From positions 1 to 64,000 of the forward strand of contig NCCV01000008.1 in NCBI GenBank assembly GCA_002279825.1: DNA of 64,000 bases. The letters run 5' to 3'. Source of the DNA: Sphingomonadales bacterium 12-68-11. Lineage in GTDB: Bacteria > Pseudomonadota > Alphaproteobacteria > Sphingomonadales > Sphingomonadaceae. Shown in pieces: positions 9,918-19,307 of the stretch. The notes below the pieces were generated by a model. The model did not search any database. It was not told the DNA's origin and saw nothing but the letters and a program-made list of their open reading frames with translations. A program made the position numbers and the translations under genes. Within the stretch, counting starts at the first letter, position 1. Every line of letters begins with the position of its first letter.

Positions 9918-12077
9918 TTATTGTGCCGCGGCTGCGGCATCCTGGTAATCTTCGTTGCCCCGCGAGATCAGGTAGGCGTGGATCGCCGCCGCGTCGTCGG
10001 GCGTCAGCACGTCGGCGAAGCTGGCCATTCCGCGTTCCTGCAGAATGCCTTTCAGCACCACGTCCTCGAACCGGGCGTGGCCCTGCGGAGTCATGAACCG
10101 CAAGTCCTTGACCCCGCCGATCGCGTTCTCGCCGTGGCACCGCTGGCACGTCTCGGCATAAAGCGCGCGGCCGGTGATGACCTGCGATTCGGTTGCGCGC
10201 AGCGGCGGCGGCGGGGGGAGGCTGCTGGGCGGCGGCATTGGCGGCAACGTCACCCCGGTGGCGCCGAGCTTGAACACCAGCAGCTTGGCGGTGGCCGTTC
10301 GGAACGGCCCGTTGCGGTTGAGATTCATGACCGGCGACCCGCCCCAACCGGCGTTGATCGCGATGTATTGCTCGCCGTCGACCAGATAGGTGATCGCGCC
10401 CGCGACCGGCGCCTGGTCGATGTTCATCTCCCATAGCTTGGCCCCGGTATCGGCGCGATAGATCGCCAGGGTCTTGTTGATCGTGCCCTGGATCAGCAGG
10501 TTGCCGGCGGTCGCGAGCACGCCGCCCGAGCCGGGGATGCCGTAGTCGACCCGCCAGGCCTCGCTCTGCGTGACCGGGTTCCAGGCGAGCAGATAACCCT
10601 TCTCGGTGGCGACCGCTTCGGCCTGCAGCCGCGCGCGCAGCTCGGGCTGGTTGCCGTACTGCTGGCCGGAATTGCTGCGCCCCTTGACGTAGCGGTACTG
10701 CCCGTCTTCGGCGCGCGAATAGATCGAACCTTGCTCCTGCGCCGAGAAATAGACCAGTCCCGTCAGCGGGCTGTAGCTCATCGGATGCCAGGTGTGCCCG
10801 GCCATCCAACTCGGATTCATGAGGTGCGGCGTGGTGGTGTTGTGCGCTGTCGGCAGCAGGATCGGGCGGCCGGTCGCCATGTCGATCCCGCTCGCCCAGG
10901 TGTTCACCGAGGTGTAGCTCTTGGCGCTGATCAATTGGCCGTTGGTGCGGTCGATCACGTAGAAGAAGGCGTTCTTGGGGGCGTGCATCGCCACTTTGCG
11001 CAGCCGTCCATCGATCATCAGGTCGGCCAGCACGATCGGTTGGGTGCAGGTGAAGTCCCAATCTTCCTCGGGTACTTCCTGGTAGTGCCAGCGGTATTCG
11101 CCGGTGGTCGCATCGACCGCGACGATCGAGCACAGGAACAGGTTGTCGCCCTTGCCTTCACTGCGGAAGTGCCAGCTGTGCGGGCTGCCGTTGCCGGTGC
11201 CAATATAGACCAGGTTGAGCTCGGGATCGTAAGCGAAGGCGTCCCACGCGTTGCCGCCGCCGCCCGCAGCCGCCTCCCAGAACCGTCCGAACCAGGTCGG
11301 CTGGGCGATCCGCATCGCGCTGTCCGATGCCTCTCCGTCCGGGCCCTTCGCCGGGTCGGTCGGGACGATGTAGAACTTCCACAGCCTGGCGCCGGTCTCA
11401 GCGTCCCATGCGGTGACGAACCCGCGCGAGCCGTAATCGGCGCCGCCGTTGCCGATCACCACTTTGCCATCATAGACCCGCGGGGCGCCGGTGATCGAGT
11501 ATTCCTGGCCTTCGGGGAACGTCTGGCTCGACCACAGCTCGCGCCCGGTCTTGGCGTCGATCGCGATCAGCCGCCCGTCGAGCGCGCCGATATAGAGCTT
11601 GCCGTTCCACGCCGCGAGCCCGCGCGCGGTGGGTCCGCAACAGGCCAGCCGCGCCCATTCCGGCCCCACTTTGGGATCGTAAGTCCACAGCTTGCGCCCG
11701 GTCTTGCCGTCGTAGGCGGTGACGATGTTGTAGATGCTCTCGTTGTAGAGCACCCCGTCGACGACCAGCGGGGTGGCCTGTACGCCCCGGAAGGTCTCGA
11801 GATCGTCGAACCAGGCCAGGCCCAGCCCCTGCACGTTGCGGTCGTTGATCTGGGTGAGCGGGCTGTAGCGTTGCTCGTCCCAGCCGCGGCCGTAGCTCAT
11901 CCAGTCGCCGACATGGGCCGGGGCGTCGATGCTGCGCATGGCGCGGCCGTCGACCGTGGTCGGGCCGGCCTGGGCGCCTGCCCCGGCGGCGCAAGCCGCG
12001 AGCGTGCCGCCCAGGATCGCCGCGACCGCCCAGCCGACTACAGACCGCTTGCCCGCCCGGCGCGCCGCTTCAAGCAT
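9918..12077 (-). CDS. PQQ-dependent alcohol dehydrogenase with C-terminal cytochrome c (type II quinohemoprotein)
   Basis: 719 aa, periplasmic. The N-terminal half is an eight-bladed PQQ propeller with tryptophan docking repeats and the vicinal disulfide Cys146-Cys147 (LACCGP). The likely catalytic segment is EDWDFTCTQP at 338-347. Two residues after Asp341 is Thr rather than Asp, which fits calcium rather than lanthanide dependence. A Pro-rich linker (PPMPPPSSLPPPPP) leads to a cytochrome c domain with CQRCH at 644-648 and probable axial Met684. The signal peptide ends LAAC, so it may be a lipoprotein. The substrate is unknown. It is cotranscribed with the DUF8021-like gene and lies beside a TonB receptor gene. 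Confidence 0.93.
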   Translation of the reverse strand: MLEAARRAGKRSVVGWAVAAILGGTLAACAAGAGAQAGPTTVDGRAMRSIDAPAHVGDWMSYGRGWDEQRYSPLTQINDRNVQGLGLAWFDDLETFRGVQATPLVVDGVLYNESIYNIVTAYDGKTGRKLWTYDPKVGPEWARLACCGPTARGLAAWNGKLYIGALDGRLIAIDAKTGRELWSSQTFPEGQEYSITGAPRVYDGKVVIGNGGADYGSRGFVTAWDAETGARLWKFYIVPTDPAKGPDGEASDSAMRIAQPTWFGRFWEAAAGGGGNAWDAFAYDPELNLVYIGTGNGSPHSWHFRSEGKGDNLFLCSIVAVDATTGEYRWHYQEVPEEDWDFTCTQPIVLADLMIDGRLRKVAMHAPKNAFFYVIDRTNGQLISAKSYTSVNTWASGIDMATGRPILLPTAHNTTTPHLMNPSWMAGHTWHPMSYSPLTGLVYFSAQEQGSIYSRAEDGQYRYVKGRSNSGQQYGNQPELRARLQAEAVATEKGYLLAWNPVTQSEAWRVDYGIPGSGGVLATAGNLLIQGTINKTLAIYRADTGAKLWEMNIDQAPVAGAITYLVDGEQYIAINAGWGGSPVMNLNRNGPFRTATAKLLVFKLGATGVTLPPMPPPSSLPPPPPLRATESQVITGRALYAETCQRCHGENAIGGVKDLRFMTPQGHARFEDVVLKGILQERGMASFADVLTPDDAAAIHAYLISRGNEDYQDAAAAAQ

Positions 12078-12125
12078 GATCCGTTCCCGTCGATTGCCCT
12101 TTCGGTACGGATAGAGGGCGCACCG

Positions 12126-12164
12126 CGAAAGGAAAGCCCGGAAGCGGAAATGCCGCTCCCGGGC
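12126..12164 (-). terminator. Rho-independent terminator after the TonB receptor gene
   Basis: Read on the minus strand, GCCCGGGAGCGG and CCGCTTCCGGGC form a 12-bp stem with one mismatch and a 5-nt loop, followed by TTTCCTTTC. It lies 8 bp beyond the receptor's stop codon and separates it from the quinoprotein gene. Confidence 0.8.
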
Positions 12165-12171
12165 CGTCTGG

Positions 12172-14685
12172 CTAGAAGCTCTTGCGCACCGTCACCGCTA
12201 CTTCGCGCGGGCGGCCCGGCTGCCCGTTGACGTAGAAGCTGGTGAACTTGTTGAGATAGTAGAACTCGTCGAACACGTTGGTCGCTTCCAGCGAGACCGA
12301 CCAATCCTCCTGGGGCGGGCGATAAGTCAGGCGCGCATTGGCGAGCGTGTAACTGTCCACGGTCACGTTCGGGTCGCAGTTGAAGTTGCCGCAGTATCCT
12401 GGGGTGTAGGACACGTCGATGCGCGGGGTCAGCGTGCCGATGCTGTCGCCCAGCGATGCCTCGTACTGGATGCCGAAGCTCCACTTGAACTCGCCGATGC
12501 CCGGCCGCGAGGCGCCCACGACGATCGAGGTGGTCGGGTAGTTGATCGAGGTGAACTGGAAGTCGGTCAGGCTCATGGCCCCCTCGATGGTCAGGCCATC
12601 GACCGGGCGCAGCGTGGTCTCCAGTTCGAACCCGCGCACCCGCGCATCGCCGATGTTGAGGTACTGGCCGCACAGGCCCGGGACGCCGCCGCCGGTGACC
12701 GGCAGGGGTTGGTCGTCGAGCCCGAGGCAGGTCGTCGGGGTGCCCTGGTAGCCGGAGTACTCCATGTGGAAGACGCTGCCGTTGAGCCGCAGCACGCGGT
12801 CGAACAGGTCGGCCTTGAAGCCGGCTTCGTAAGCCTGCAGCTTCTCCGCCCCGAACGGGCGGATCTGCTGGTAGACGTAAGGCCGCGGCGCCACGCCGCC
12901 GCCTTTGAAGCCGGTCGAGAACTGAGCGTAGACCATCACGTCGTCAGTCAGCTTGTACGACGCGACCGCGCGGTAATCGGTGATCGTTTCCTCATAGGTT
13001 CCGACGAACCCGGTCAGCGGGTTGGACGGGTTGCTGAGCGGCAGGTAGTCGCCGACCCCGTTCGGGTTGAGCCGGTTGTAGAGGTATTCCTTCTTCTCGC
13101 GCGTGACGCGGATGCCGCCTTCGACGGTCAGCGCGTCGGTGACGGCCCAGGCCGCGTTGGCGAACCCGGCGTAAGTCGTCATGTCGGCGGTATCGTCGTT
13201 GATGAACGAGAAGCACGGTGTCGCCGCCGGGCAGAAGCCGGAAAACGGCGTGTGGATGCGCGCGTTGTAGCGCGTCGCGGCGTCGTAGTAGAACGCGCCG
13301 ACCACGAAATCGATCGGATCGAACTGCCCGGCGAGCCGCACTTCCTGGCTGAACTGCTCGTGGACGTAGTCCGAATCGTCCTGGATGAAGACCACCGGCG
13401 AGTGGTCGTTGTCCGAACCGGTCTGGCTGGCCATCGTGCGATAGCCGGTAATCGATTTGAGCGCGAGGTTCTCGCCGAGTTCGAGGTCGACCGTGGCGGC
13501 CAGGCCCCAGGCTTCTGCCGCCGCCAGCGATGGGGCGGTGAACGGGCCCAGCGACGCGCCCGCGACGTAGCCCGACGGCGGCCCGGGAGGCGCCGCAATG
13601 GCCGAGTACATCACGCCCGGATCGTAGAAGTTGGCATAGCTGGCGTAAGGATCGTTGAGCACCGCGTTGGCCCGGCGATAGGGGCCGTAAGGCACGAACC
13701 GATCATCGTAGGCGACGCCCTGGTAAGGCACGCTCAGGCCCGAGCGGTTCGTGGGCGCGGCGGAACCGGCATTGGCGGATTCGGCGCTGGCGATAAGCAC
13801 GGAGGCCTGCGTCTGCGAGCTGTCCTTGGTGTAATCGCCGACCAGGTTGATTTCGAGCGGGCTGCCGACCGGCGCGATGCGCAGCGCCCCGCGAACGGCG
13901 TACATCTGCTGGTTGCCCAGTTCGCCGAGCACGCAGTCGCCGGTCGAGGCGAGGCGCGGCAGATCGCCCTGGATCACGTCGGGATCGTTGGGATTGAGGC
14001 AGGCGTAGTCGTAGCGGGTGACGTGGCCGTCGCGGTTGCGGGTCACGCCGGTGATCCGTGCGAACACCGCATCGGGCACGATCGTGAAATCGGCGCTGGC
14101 CTTGAAGTCGCGGCGCCCGAGGTTGCCGATCGTACCCTCGACGTAGCCCCCCTCTCCGGTTGGTTTGCGCGAGTAGATCTTGATCGCGCCGCCGAGCGTA
14201 TTCATGCCCGACAGCGTGCCCTGCGGCCCGCGCAGCACTTCGATGCGCTCGAGGTCAGTCAGGTCGAACGCGCTACCCAGCACGGTGCCGTAGTAGATGT
14301 CGTCGATGTAAGTGCCGACGCCCGGCTCGACCGAGGGGCTCTGGTCGGACTGGCCGACGCCGCGGATGAACACGCGCACCGAATTGCCCTGCCCGGCGGG
14401 GTTCTTCTGCAGGAGCAGGCTGGGCATCTGCGCGGTGATGTCGGTCAGCGTTGTCTGGCTGCGCTGCTCGAGCATTTCGCCGCTGACCGCGCTGACCGAG
14501 AGCGGCACGTCCTGCAGGTTCTGCTGGCGGAGCTGCGCGGTGACCATGATGACGTTGTCGTCGTCCGCGTCGGCGGCCTCCTCCTGCGCCCAAGCGGGCG
14601 CGGCGAACAGCGCGGCAGTCGATGCCAGCGCGAGCAGCGAGGCGCGGGTCCGGAAGCCGGCCGCAAGAAATCCACGGTTCGTCAT
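12172..14685 (-). CDS. TonB-dependent outer-membrane receptor
   Basis: 837 aa. A Sec signal ends AWA at about residue 33. The probable TonB box is VIMVTAQ (45-51), followed by a plug domain with IRGVGQSDQSPSVEPGVGTYIDD, in the style of sphingomonad receptors for aromatics or plant compounds, and GPQGTLSGMNTLGGAIKI. A 22-strand barrel ends in the C-terminal aromatic signature VRKSF. ATG 14685 has GGGAGAG upstream. It is divergent from an AraC-family regulator 106 bp away, and the quinoprotein dehydrogenase lies downstream on the same strand. This suggests uptake of the compound that is then oxidised. No siderophore-specific feature is visible. Confidence 0.9.
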   Translation of the reverse strand: MTNRGFLAAGFRTRASLLALASTAALFAAPAWAQEEAADADDDNVIMVTAQLRQQNLQDVPLSVSAVSGEMLEQRSQTTLTDITAQMPSLLLQKNPAGQGNSVRVFIRGVGQSDQSPSVEPGVGTYIDDIYYGTVLGSAFDLTDLERIEVLRGPQGTLSGMNTLGGAIKIYSRKPTGEGGYVEGTIGNLGRRDFKASADFTIVPDAVFARITGVTRNRDGHVTRYDYACLNPNDPDVIQGDLPRLASTGDCVLGELGNQQMYAVRGALRIAPVGSPLEINLVGDYTKDSSQTQASVLIASAESANAGSAAPTNRSGLSVPYQGVAYDDRFVPYGPYRRANAVLNDPYASYANFYDPGVMYSAIAAPPGPPSGYVAGASLGPFTAPSLAAAEAWGLAATVDLELGENLALKSITGYRTMASQTGSDNDHSPVVFIQDDSDYVHEQFSQEVRLAGQFDPIDFVVGAFYYDAATRYNARIHTPFSGFCPAATPCFSFINDDTADMTTYAGFANAAWAVTDALTVEGGIRVTREKKEYLYNRLNPNGVGDYLPLSNPSNPLTGFVGTYEETITDYRAVASYKLTDDVMVYAQFSTGFKGGGVAPRPYVYQQIRPFGAEKLQAYEAGFKADLFDRVLRLNGSVFHMEYSGYQGTPTTCLGLDDQPLPVTGGGVPGLCGQYLNIGDARVRGFELETTLRPVDGLTIEGAMSLTDFQFTSINYPTTSIVVGASRPGIGEFKWSFGIQYEASLGDSIGTLTPRIDVSYTPGYCGNFNCDPNVTVDSYTLANARLTYRPPQEDWSVSLEATNVFDEFYYLNKFTSFYVNGQPGRPREVAVTVRKSF

Positions 14686-14791
14686 GTTCGGTCTCTCCCA
14701 AGGCCCCATTGCGGAGCGCCGTCTCTTCGGACGGGTTGCCAGTGTCCCGCGAGCTTCATATCGTCACCCGTGGTACGGGGCGTTGACTGAA

Positions 14792-15763
14792 ATGGCTGAA
14801 TCGCTTGCCAGATGTGGAACCGATCCGAGGGTTACCCCTGCTCGGCTGATCGACTTACGCGAAGTCGAAAGCGCGCGGCGGGCGGTCATGTGGCAGGGCG
14901 CGGCGTGTGGTGCCTTTCCGGGGCTATCGCTCAAGCTGACTTCGAGCGAACCGCAGATCGGCAGCATCAACCGCTACAGCATGGGGGCGGGGGAGATGTT
15001 CGCGATCGAATCCGCGCCGGTCGAGGTATCCTATCGGCCGCCGCGCGACGGCGCCATCTCGCCGCATCTGTCGCTCATGGTCCAGTCGCACGGCTCGACC
15101 CGGATCAGCCAATGCGGTCGGCACTGCGAACTGTCCGAAGGCGATATCTGCCTGGTGGACGAATCGAGCGGATTCCGCCTGATCGGGGAAGACTCCACCG
15201 GCATCCTGTTCCTGCGTTTGCCGCGCGGCGCGGCCATGAGCCGGCATCCCCAGATCGAACGGCTCTATGCCCGGGTCATGCCAGGGTCGGAGCCGGGCAC
15301 GCGGATGCTCGCGGACACGCTGCTGCGACTGCTCGACGATGCCGCCGACCTCGCCGAGTTGCAGCGCGCGGCGATGATGAACGCAGTGCTGCAGATGCTG
15401 GCGGTGGCTGGCCCATTCAGCGCGCCTCCCGATTCGGCTCACTGGCGCATCCGCCGCGCGCTCGATTTCATCGAGATCAACCTGTCGGTCGCGGGCCTCA
15501 CTGCCGAGCATGTCGCGCAAGACCAGCACATCAGCCGGCGGCGGCTCGATCAGTTGCTGGCCGAAGCGACCGGCCAGTCGATCTCCGGGCACCTCTGGGA
15601 ACGGCGGCTGGAGCGCGCCGCCGCCGATTTGCGCGACCCGCGCCGCGCGCCGATGACCGCCGCCCAGATCGCCTTCGCCAATGGCTTCGAGGACGCCGCC
15701 CATTTCACCCGCGCGTTCAAGCGGCGCTATGCGGTGACGCCCGGGCAGTGGCGGCTGAACTGA
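14792..15763 (+). CDS. AraC-family transcriptional regulator
   Basis: 323 aa. The C-terminal third (about 225-320) is an AraC/XylS double helix-turn-helix domain: ISRRRLDQLLAEATGQSI is the first recognition region and AQIAFANGFEDAAHFTRAFKRRY is the family signature. The N-terminal part resembles the AraC-binding-like (cupin-type) domain, with the phrase LSEGDICLVDESSGF. ATG 14792 gives the expected family length; the ribosome-binding site is weak and TTG 14783 is an alternative. It is divergent from the TonB receptor gene and is probably the regulator of the receptor/dehydrogenase block. Confidence 0.88.
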   Translation: MAESLARCGTDPRVTPARLIDLREVESARRAVMWQGAACGAFPGLSLKLTSSEPQIGSINRYSMGAGEMFAIESAPVEVSYRPPRDGAISPHLSLMVQSHGSTRISQCGRHCELSEGDICLVDESSGFRLIGEDSTGILFLRLPRGAAMSRHPQIERLYARVMPGSEPGTRMLADTLLRLLDDAADLAELQRAAMMNAVLQMLAVAGPFSAPPDSAHWRIRRALDFIEINLSVAGLTAEHVAQDQHISRRRLDQLLAEATGQSISGHLWERRLERAAADLRDPRRAPMTAAQIAFANGFEDAAHFTRAFKRRYAVTPGQWRLN

Positions 15764-15846
15764 CGCGCGGGCGCTTCCCACGCGCCGGCGATCCCCTATC
15801 ATGCGCGCGAGGCGCGGCGCTGAGGCCGGCGAACGGGAGAATGAGC

Positions 15847-16794
15847 ATGGGGGGATGGCGCGGAGCGGGCGCGGCAATAGGCGTAGCAGCGCTGGCGGCC
15901 TGCGCCACGGTGACAGCGATGCCGGAGGCGAGCGACATCGCCATCAACGGCAGCCGCGTCCATCCCGAGAGCATCACTTCGGACGCGGCCGGCAACATCT
16001 ACGTGGGCAGTGTCGGCGGGACGATCTACCGGGCGCTTGCGGGCAGCCGGACCGCCGAGCCGTGGATCGTGCCGAGCACTTCGAATGGGCTGACTTCGCT
16101 GTTTGGCGTGCTGGCGGACGATGGACGCGGGACGCTGTGGGCCTGCAACAACCCGCCGTTCGGCGGCCCGGCACCGGCCGGTGCGACGTCGGGCCTGAAG
16201 GCCTTCGACCTGCGGACCGGCGCGCTCAAGGCCAACTACGACTTTCCCGGGCAGGGCCCGTTCGCCTGCAACGACATCGCCGTGGGGCCCGACGGCACGA
16301 CATTCGCGACCGATACCTCGGGCGGTCGGATCTTCGCGCTGGCGCCGGGTGCGGGCGAATTGACGCTGTTCGTCGCGAGCCAGGCGTTGGTCGGGATCGA
16401 CGGGATCGCCTTCGCCGGCGACGGAACGATGTACATCAACAACGTCCGCCAGCACACCGTCCAGCGTGTCCTCCGCGCGGCCTCTGGCGCTTATGCCGGG
16501 TTGACGACGCTCACGCTGTCGCAGCCGATCAACGGGCCCGACGCGCTGCGCCCCGTTGCGGGCAACCGCTTCCTCCAGGCCGAGGGGCCCGGCAACCGCG
16601 TGACCTACGTGGACATCGAGGGCGACCGGGCGGTGATCACGCCGGTCAGGACCGGGCTCGATTCATCGCCGGGGGTCACGCACATCGGCGGGGTCGGATA
16701 TGCCACCGAAGGCAAGATAGGCTATCTGTTCGACCCCGCGCTGCGCGACAAGAGCCCCGACCCGTTCATTATCCGGGCTTTCCCCTTGCCTTAG
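15847..16794 (+). CDS. SMP-30/gluconolactonase-like beta-propeller lipoprotein
   Basis: 315 aa. A lipoprotein signal ends in LAAC (about residue 18). The rest has recurrent propeller-blade motifs (HPESITSDAAGNIYVGS, CNDIAVGPDGTTFATDT, IDGIAFAGDGTMYINN) typical of SMP-30/gluconolactonase/LRE proteins, including conserved Asn and Asp residues that bind a divalent metal in that family. A lactonase role is possible but not proven. The start at 15847 was preferred because GGGAGA lies 6 nt upstream; an in-frame ATG at 15841 abuts that sequence. It follows the AraC regulator and may belong to its regulon. Confidence 0.78.
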   Translation: MGGWRGAGAAIGVAALAACATVTAMPEASDIAINGSRVHPESITSDAAGNIYVGSVGGTIYRALAGSRTAEPWIVPSTSNGLTSLFGVLADDGRGTLWACNNPPFGGPAPAGATSGLKAFDLRTGALKANYDFPGQGPFACNDIAVGPDGTTFATDTSGGRIFALAPGAGELTLFVASQALVGIDGIAFAGDGTMYINNVRQHTVQRVLRAASGAYAGLTTLTLSQPINGPDALRPVAGNRFLQAEGPGNRVTYVDIEGDRAVITPVRTGLDSSPGVTHIGGVGYATEGKIGYLFDPALRDKSPDPFIIRAFPLP

Positions 16795-16861
16795 GGCGGA
16801 CCGGAGCGCGGCGCCGAATGATGCATCGCAGCAACAGTTGGCGGTTGTCGTAAACTTGCAA

Positions 16862-16885
16862 TGTAACCGACACCGATCGGTCACA
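16862..16885. promoter_or_regulatory. inverted repeat upstream of the TonB receptor-phytase operon
   Basis: TGTAACCGA and TCGGTCACA (8 of 9 positions complementary) are separated by 6 bp, 43 bp before the receptor ATG. The position and symmetry suit an operator. Just upstream, TTGTCGT-AAAC-TTGCAAT (about 16845-16862) loosely resembles two PhoB half-sites spaced by 4 nt. Both readings are tentative. Confidence 0.35.
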
Positions 16886-16928
16886 GACCGTTCCTACCGG
16901 CCGGCGCAATCCGACGGAGGGAACACCC

Positions 16929-19307
16929 ATGATCAAGTTTCGCCAGCACCTTTTCACCGGCGTCGCGGCGCTCGCGGTCGTCTGCCTCGCCCCGCAGAGC
17001 GCGGTTGCGCAGCAGACCGGCGAAAGCGTCTCGGAAGACGAGGACGCGGTGACGACCAGCAACCAGATCGTGGTGCAGGCGGACATCGGCTATCGCAACC
17101 GCGTCGACGAGGCCGAGCCGGTGCTGGTCTATGACGAAGAGTACTTCCAACGCTTCGAGCCGCTGACCGCCGGCGACGCGCTGAAGCGCGTGCCGTCGGT
17201 GACGTTCCTGTCGGACGTGATCGAGAGCGACGGCCCGCGCCTGCGCGGCCTCGACTCCGGCTACACCCAGATCCTGATCAACGGCGAGAAAGTGCCGGGC
17301 CCGAACCCCGACCGCTCGTTCTTTCTCGATCGCATCCCGGCCGAACTGATCGACCGCGTGGAAATCGTCCGCTCGTCCTCGGCACGCCGCACCGGTGACG
17401 CGGTCGCGGGCACGCTCAATATCGTGCTGCGCGATGCCTTCGCGCTCGACGGCGGCTACCTCAAGGGCGGCGCGCTGCGGTTCGACGACGGCGAGATCAA
17501 GCCGACCGCGGGCCTCTACTACGGCGGCGCGCTCGGCCCGGGCCGGGTGCTGCTCGGCGCCAACGTGCAGGGCCGTTACAATCCGAAGCTCAAGGAGAGC
17601 TTCCGCTACGGCGACTCGCCCGAGAACAACCCCGACTTCCTGACCGACGATTTCGACAACCGCGAAGACCAGACCGACACCCGCGACGGCTGGGACTACG
17701 CGCTCAACGGCAGTTGGGGCATCGACGGCGAGACCACCGAGTTCGAGATCAGCGGCAACTTCGTGCGCACCGACCGTACCGAAAACGAGCGGAGCTTCGA
17801 ATACAACGTGGCGGAAGGCATTTTCGGCCCGGTCGCGTTCGAGGATGACGAGGATCCGGGCCTGCTGACCGACAACTACAACGTCGCCGAGATCCAGCAG
17901 GAGAGCTACGCGGTCGCCGCCCGGCTCGAGCACGAATGGGCGCTCGGCGAAACGACTTTCAAGGCCGGCTACGCGGCGTTCGACGATACCCGGGACGAGG
18001 TCGAGGTCGAAGTCGCGTTCGATACCGGCGAGGAAGACGATCTCGCGGATCCCGAATGGGAAGGCGCGCTGGTCGCTTCGCGCAACCAGGACACCGAGCT
18101 GACCTTCCAGCTCGACCACGAGGTCCCGCTGTCGATGGACGTGAACCTGGTGTTCGGCGGGCTGTGGCAGGACAAGACTCGCGACACCGATATCACCGAG
18201 GCCGAGCAGGGCGACGATCTCGCCGATCGCAACTGGGACCAGTTCGAGGATTCGCCGGTCAATCTGATCGATCCGTTCGAGGACTTCGAGCCGATCGACG
18301 GCGGGCTCAGCGAAATCCAGGAGAAGCGCCGCGACGCGTTCGCGCTGGTCGAGGGCGACCACGGCGCGCTGAGCTGGGAAGCGGGCGTCCGCTACGAGAC
18401 CACCAAAGTCGAGATCAACGACTTCACCGTTGCCCCGGCGCTCGCCTCCACCGAGTACGATTACGAAGAGTGGTTGCCCTCGGCGTCGATCAAGATCGAC
18501 ATCGGCGATGGCCGCCTGACCGCGTCGGGTGCGCGCACCTTGCGCCGCCCGCAGTTCGACTTCCTGACCCCGGTGACGCTCGAGGAAGAACTCGGCGATC
18601 ACGACTTGCGCGGCAACCCGCTGCTGCAGCCGGAAACCGCCTGGGGCGGGGACCTCGGCTACGAACACCGGTTGGGCCGCAACGGCGTGATCGGCGTCAA
18701 CGTGTTCTACCGGAAGATCGAGGACCTGGTCGAGATCGTCAACACCGGCGACGTGCGCATCGAGGACGAAGGCGGCGAGGACGAAGAGGAGTTTCTGATC
18801 TTCCAGCCGCAGAACGTCGGCTCGGGCGAGGTCTATGGCATCGAGTTCGACCTTTCGACCGACCTCGGCTTCCTCGGCCTGCCGGATACCGGCGTGTTCG
18901 GCAACGTCTCGCTGCTTGACAGCGAGATCACCGACTTCTTGGGTAGCCGCAAGTTCAACGATCAGTCGGATTTCGTGTACAACTTCGGCTTCATCCAGAA
19001 CCTGCGCACGCTCGGCGCCGCGTTCGGCGCGACGTACCGCAAGCAGGGCGCCGCCTACGGCCGTGTCATCACCGAGGAAGTCACCACGACTTACGGCGCG
19101 GACCTTGAAGTGTTCGTCGAAAAGCGCTTCGGCAACAACTTCACGATCCGCGCGGTCGGCTCCAATTTGCTCGACGGGAAGAAAAGCGAAGTGTTCAACA
19201 AGTTCGACACCGTCGACGATCAGGAAGACCGCGACTTCGACGAGTACGAGCTCGAGAGCGAGCGCGCCGGGCCGGTGTTCCAGCTGGTCGGCCGGCTCGC
19301 GTTCTGA
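16929..19307 (+). CDS. TonB-dependent receptor linked to phytase
   Basis: 792 aa. The signal peptide ends AVAQ (about residue 27). The plug domain carries GDALKRVPSVTF, GLDSGYTQILINGEKVPG and an EIVRSSSARRTGDAVAGTLNIVL stretch, here split by the plug-barrel boundary. The barrel is unusually acidic, with runs such as EDDEDPG and EDEGGEDEEEF in loops, and ends VGRLAF with the terminal Phe of outer-membrane barrels. A strong Shine-Dalgarno (GGAGGG) precedes ATG 16929. Its stop overlaps the phytase start (TGATG). Receptor-phytase pairs are known in aquatic alphaproteobacteria and point to uptake of phytate or its products. Confidence 0.9.
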   Translation: MIKFRQHLFTGVAALAVVCLAPQSAVAQQTGESVSEDEDAVTTSNQIVVQADIGYRNRVDEAEPVLVYDEEYFQRFEPLTAGDALKRVPSVTFLSDVIESDGPRLRGLDSGYTQILINGEKVPGPNPDRSFFLDRIPAELIDRVEIVRSSSARRTGDAVAGTLNIVLRDAFALDGGYLKGGALRFDDGEIKPTAGLYYGGALGPGRVLLGANVQGRYNPKLKESFRYGDSPENNPDFLTDDFDNREDQTDTRDGWDYALNGSWGIDGETTEFEISGNFVRTDRTENERSFEYNVAEGIFGPVAFEDDEDPGLLTDNYNVAEIQQESYAVAARLEHEWALGETTFKAGYAAFDDTRDEVEVEVAFDTGEEDDLADPEWEGALVASRNQDTELTFQLDHEVPLSMDVNLVFGGLWQDKTRDTDITEAEQGDDLADRNWDQFEDSPVNLIDPFEDFEPIDGGLSEIQEKRRDAFALVEGDHGALSWEAGVRYETTKVEINDFTVAPALASTEYDYEEWLPSASIKIDIGDGRLTASGARTLRRPQFDFLTPVTLEEELGDHDLRGNPLLQPETAWGGDLGYEHRLGRNGVIGVNVFYRKIEDLVEIVNTGDVRIEDEGGEDEEEFLIFQPQNVGSGEVYGIEFDLSTDLGFLGLPDTGVFGNVSLLDSEITDFLGSRKFNDQSDFVYNFGFIQNLRTLGAAFGATYRKQGAAYGRVITEEVTTTYGADLEVFVEKRFGNNFTIRAVGSNLLDGKKSEVFNKFDTVDDQEDRDFDEYELESERAGPVFQLVGRLAF

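Noticed and set aside
12709..14790. A plus-strand open frame of 693 codons
   Set aside because: It is antisense to the first TonB receptor and shows only shadow composition.
14812..16794. A long plus-strand frame covering the AraC gene and the propeller lipoprotein
   Set aside because: Only the part from 15847 is real. The upstream part is an alternative frame of the AraC regulator, which has a clear helix-turn-helix in its own frame.
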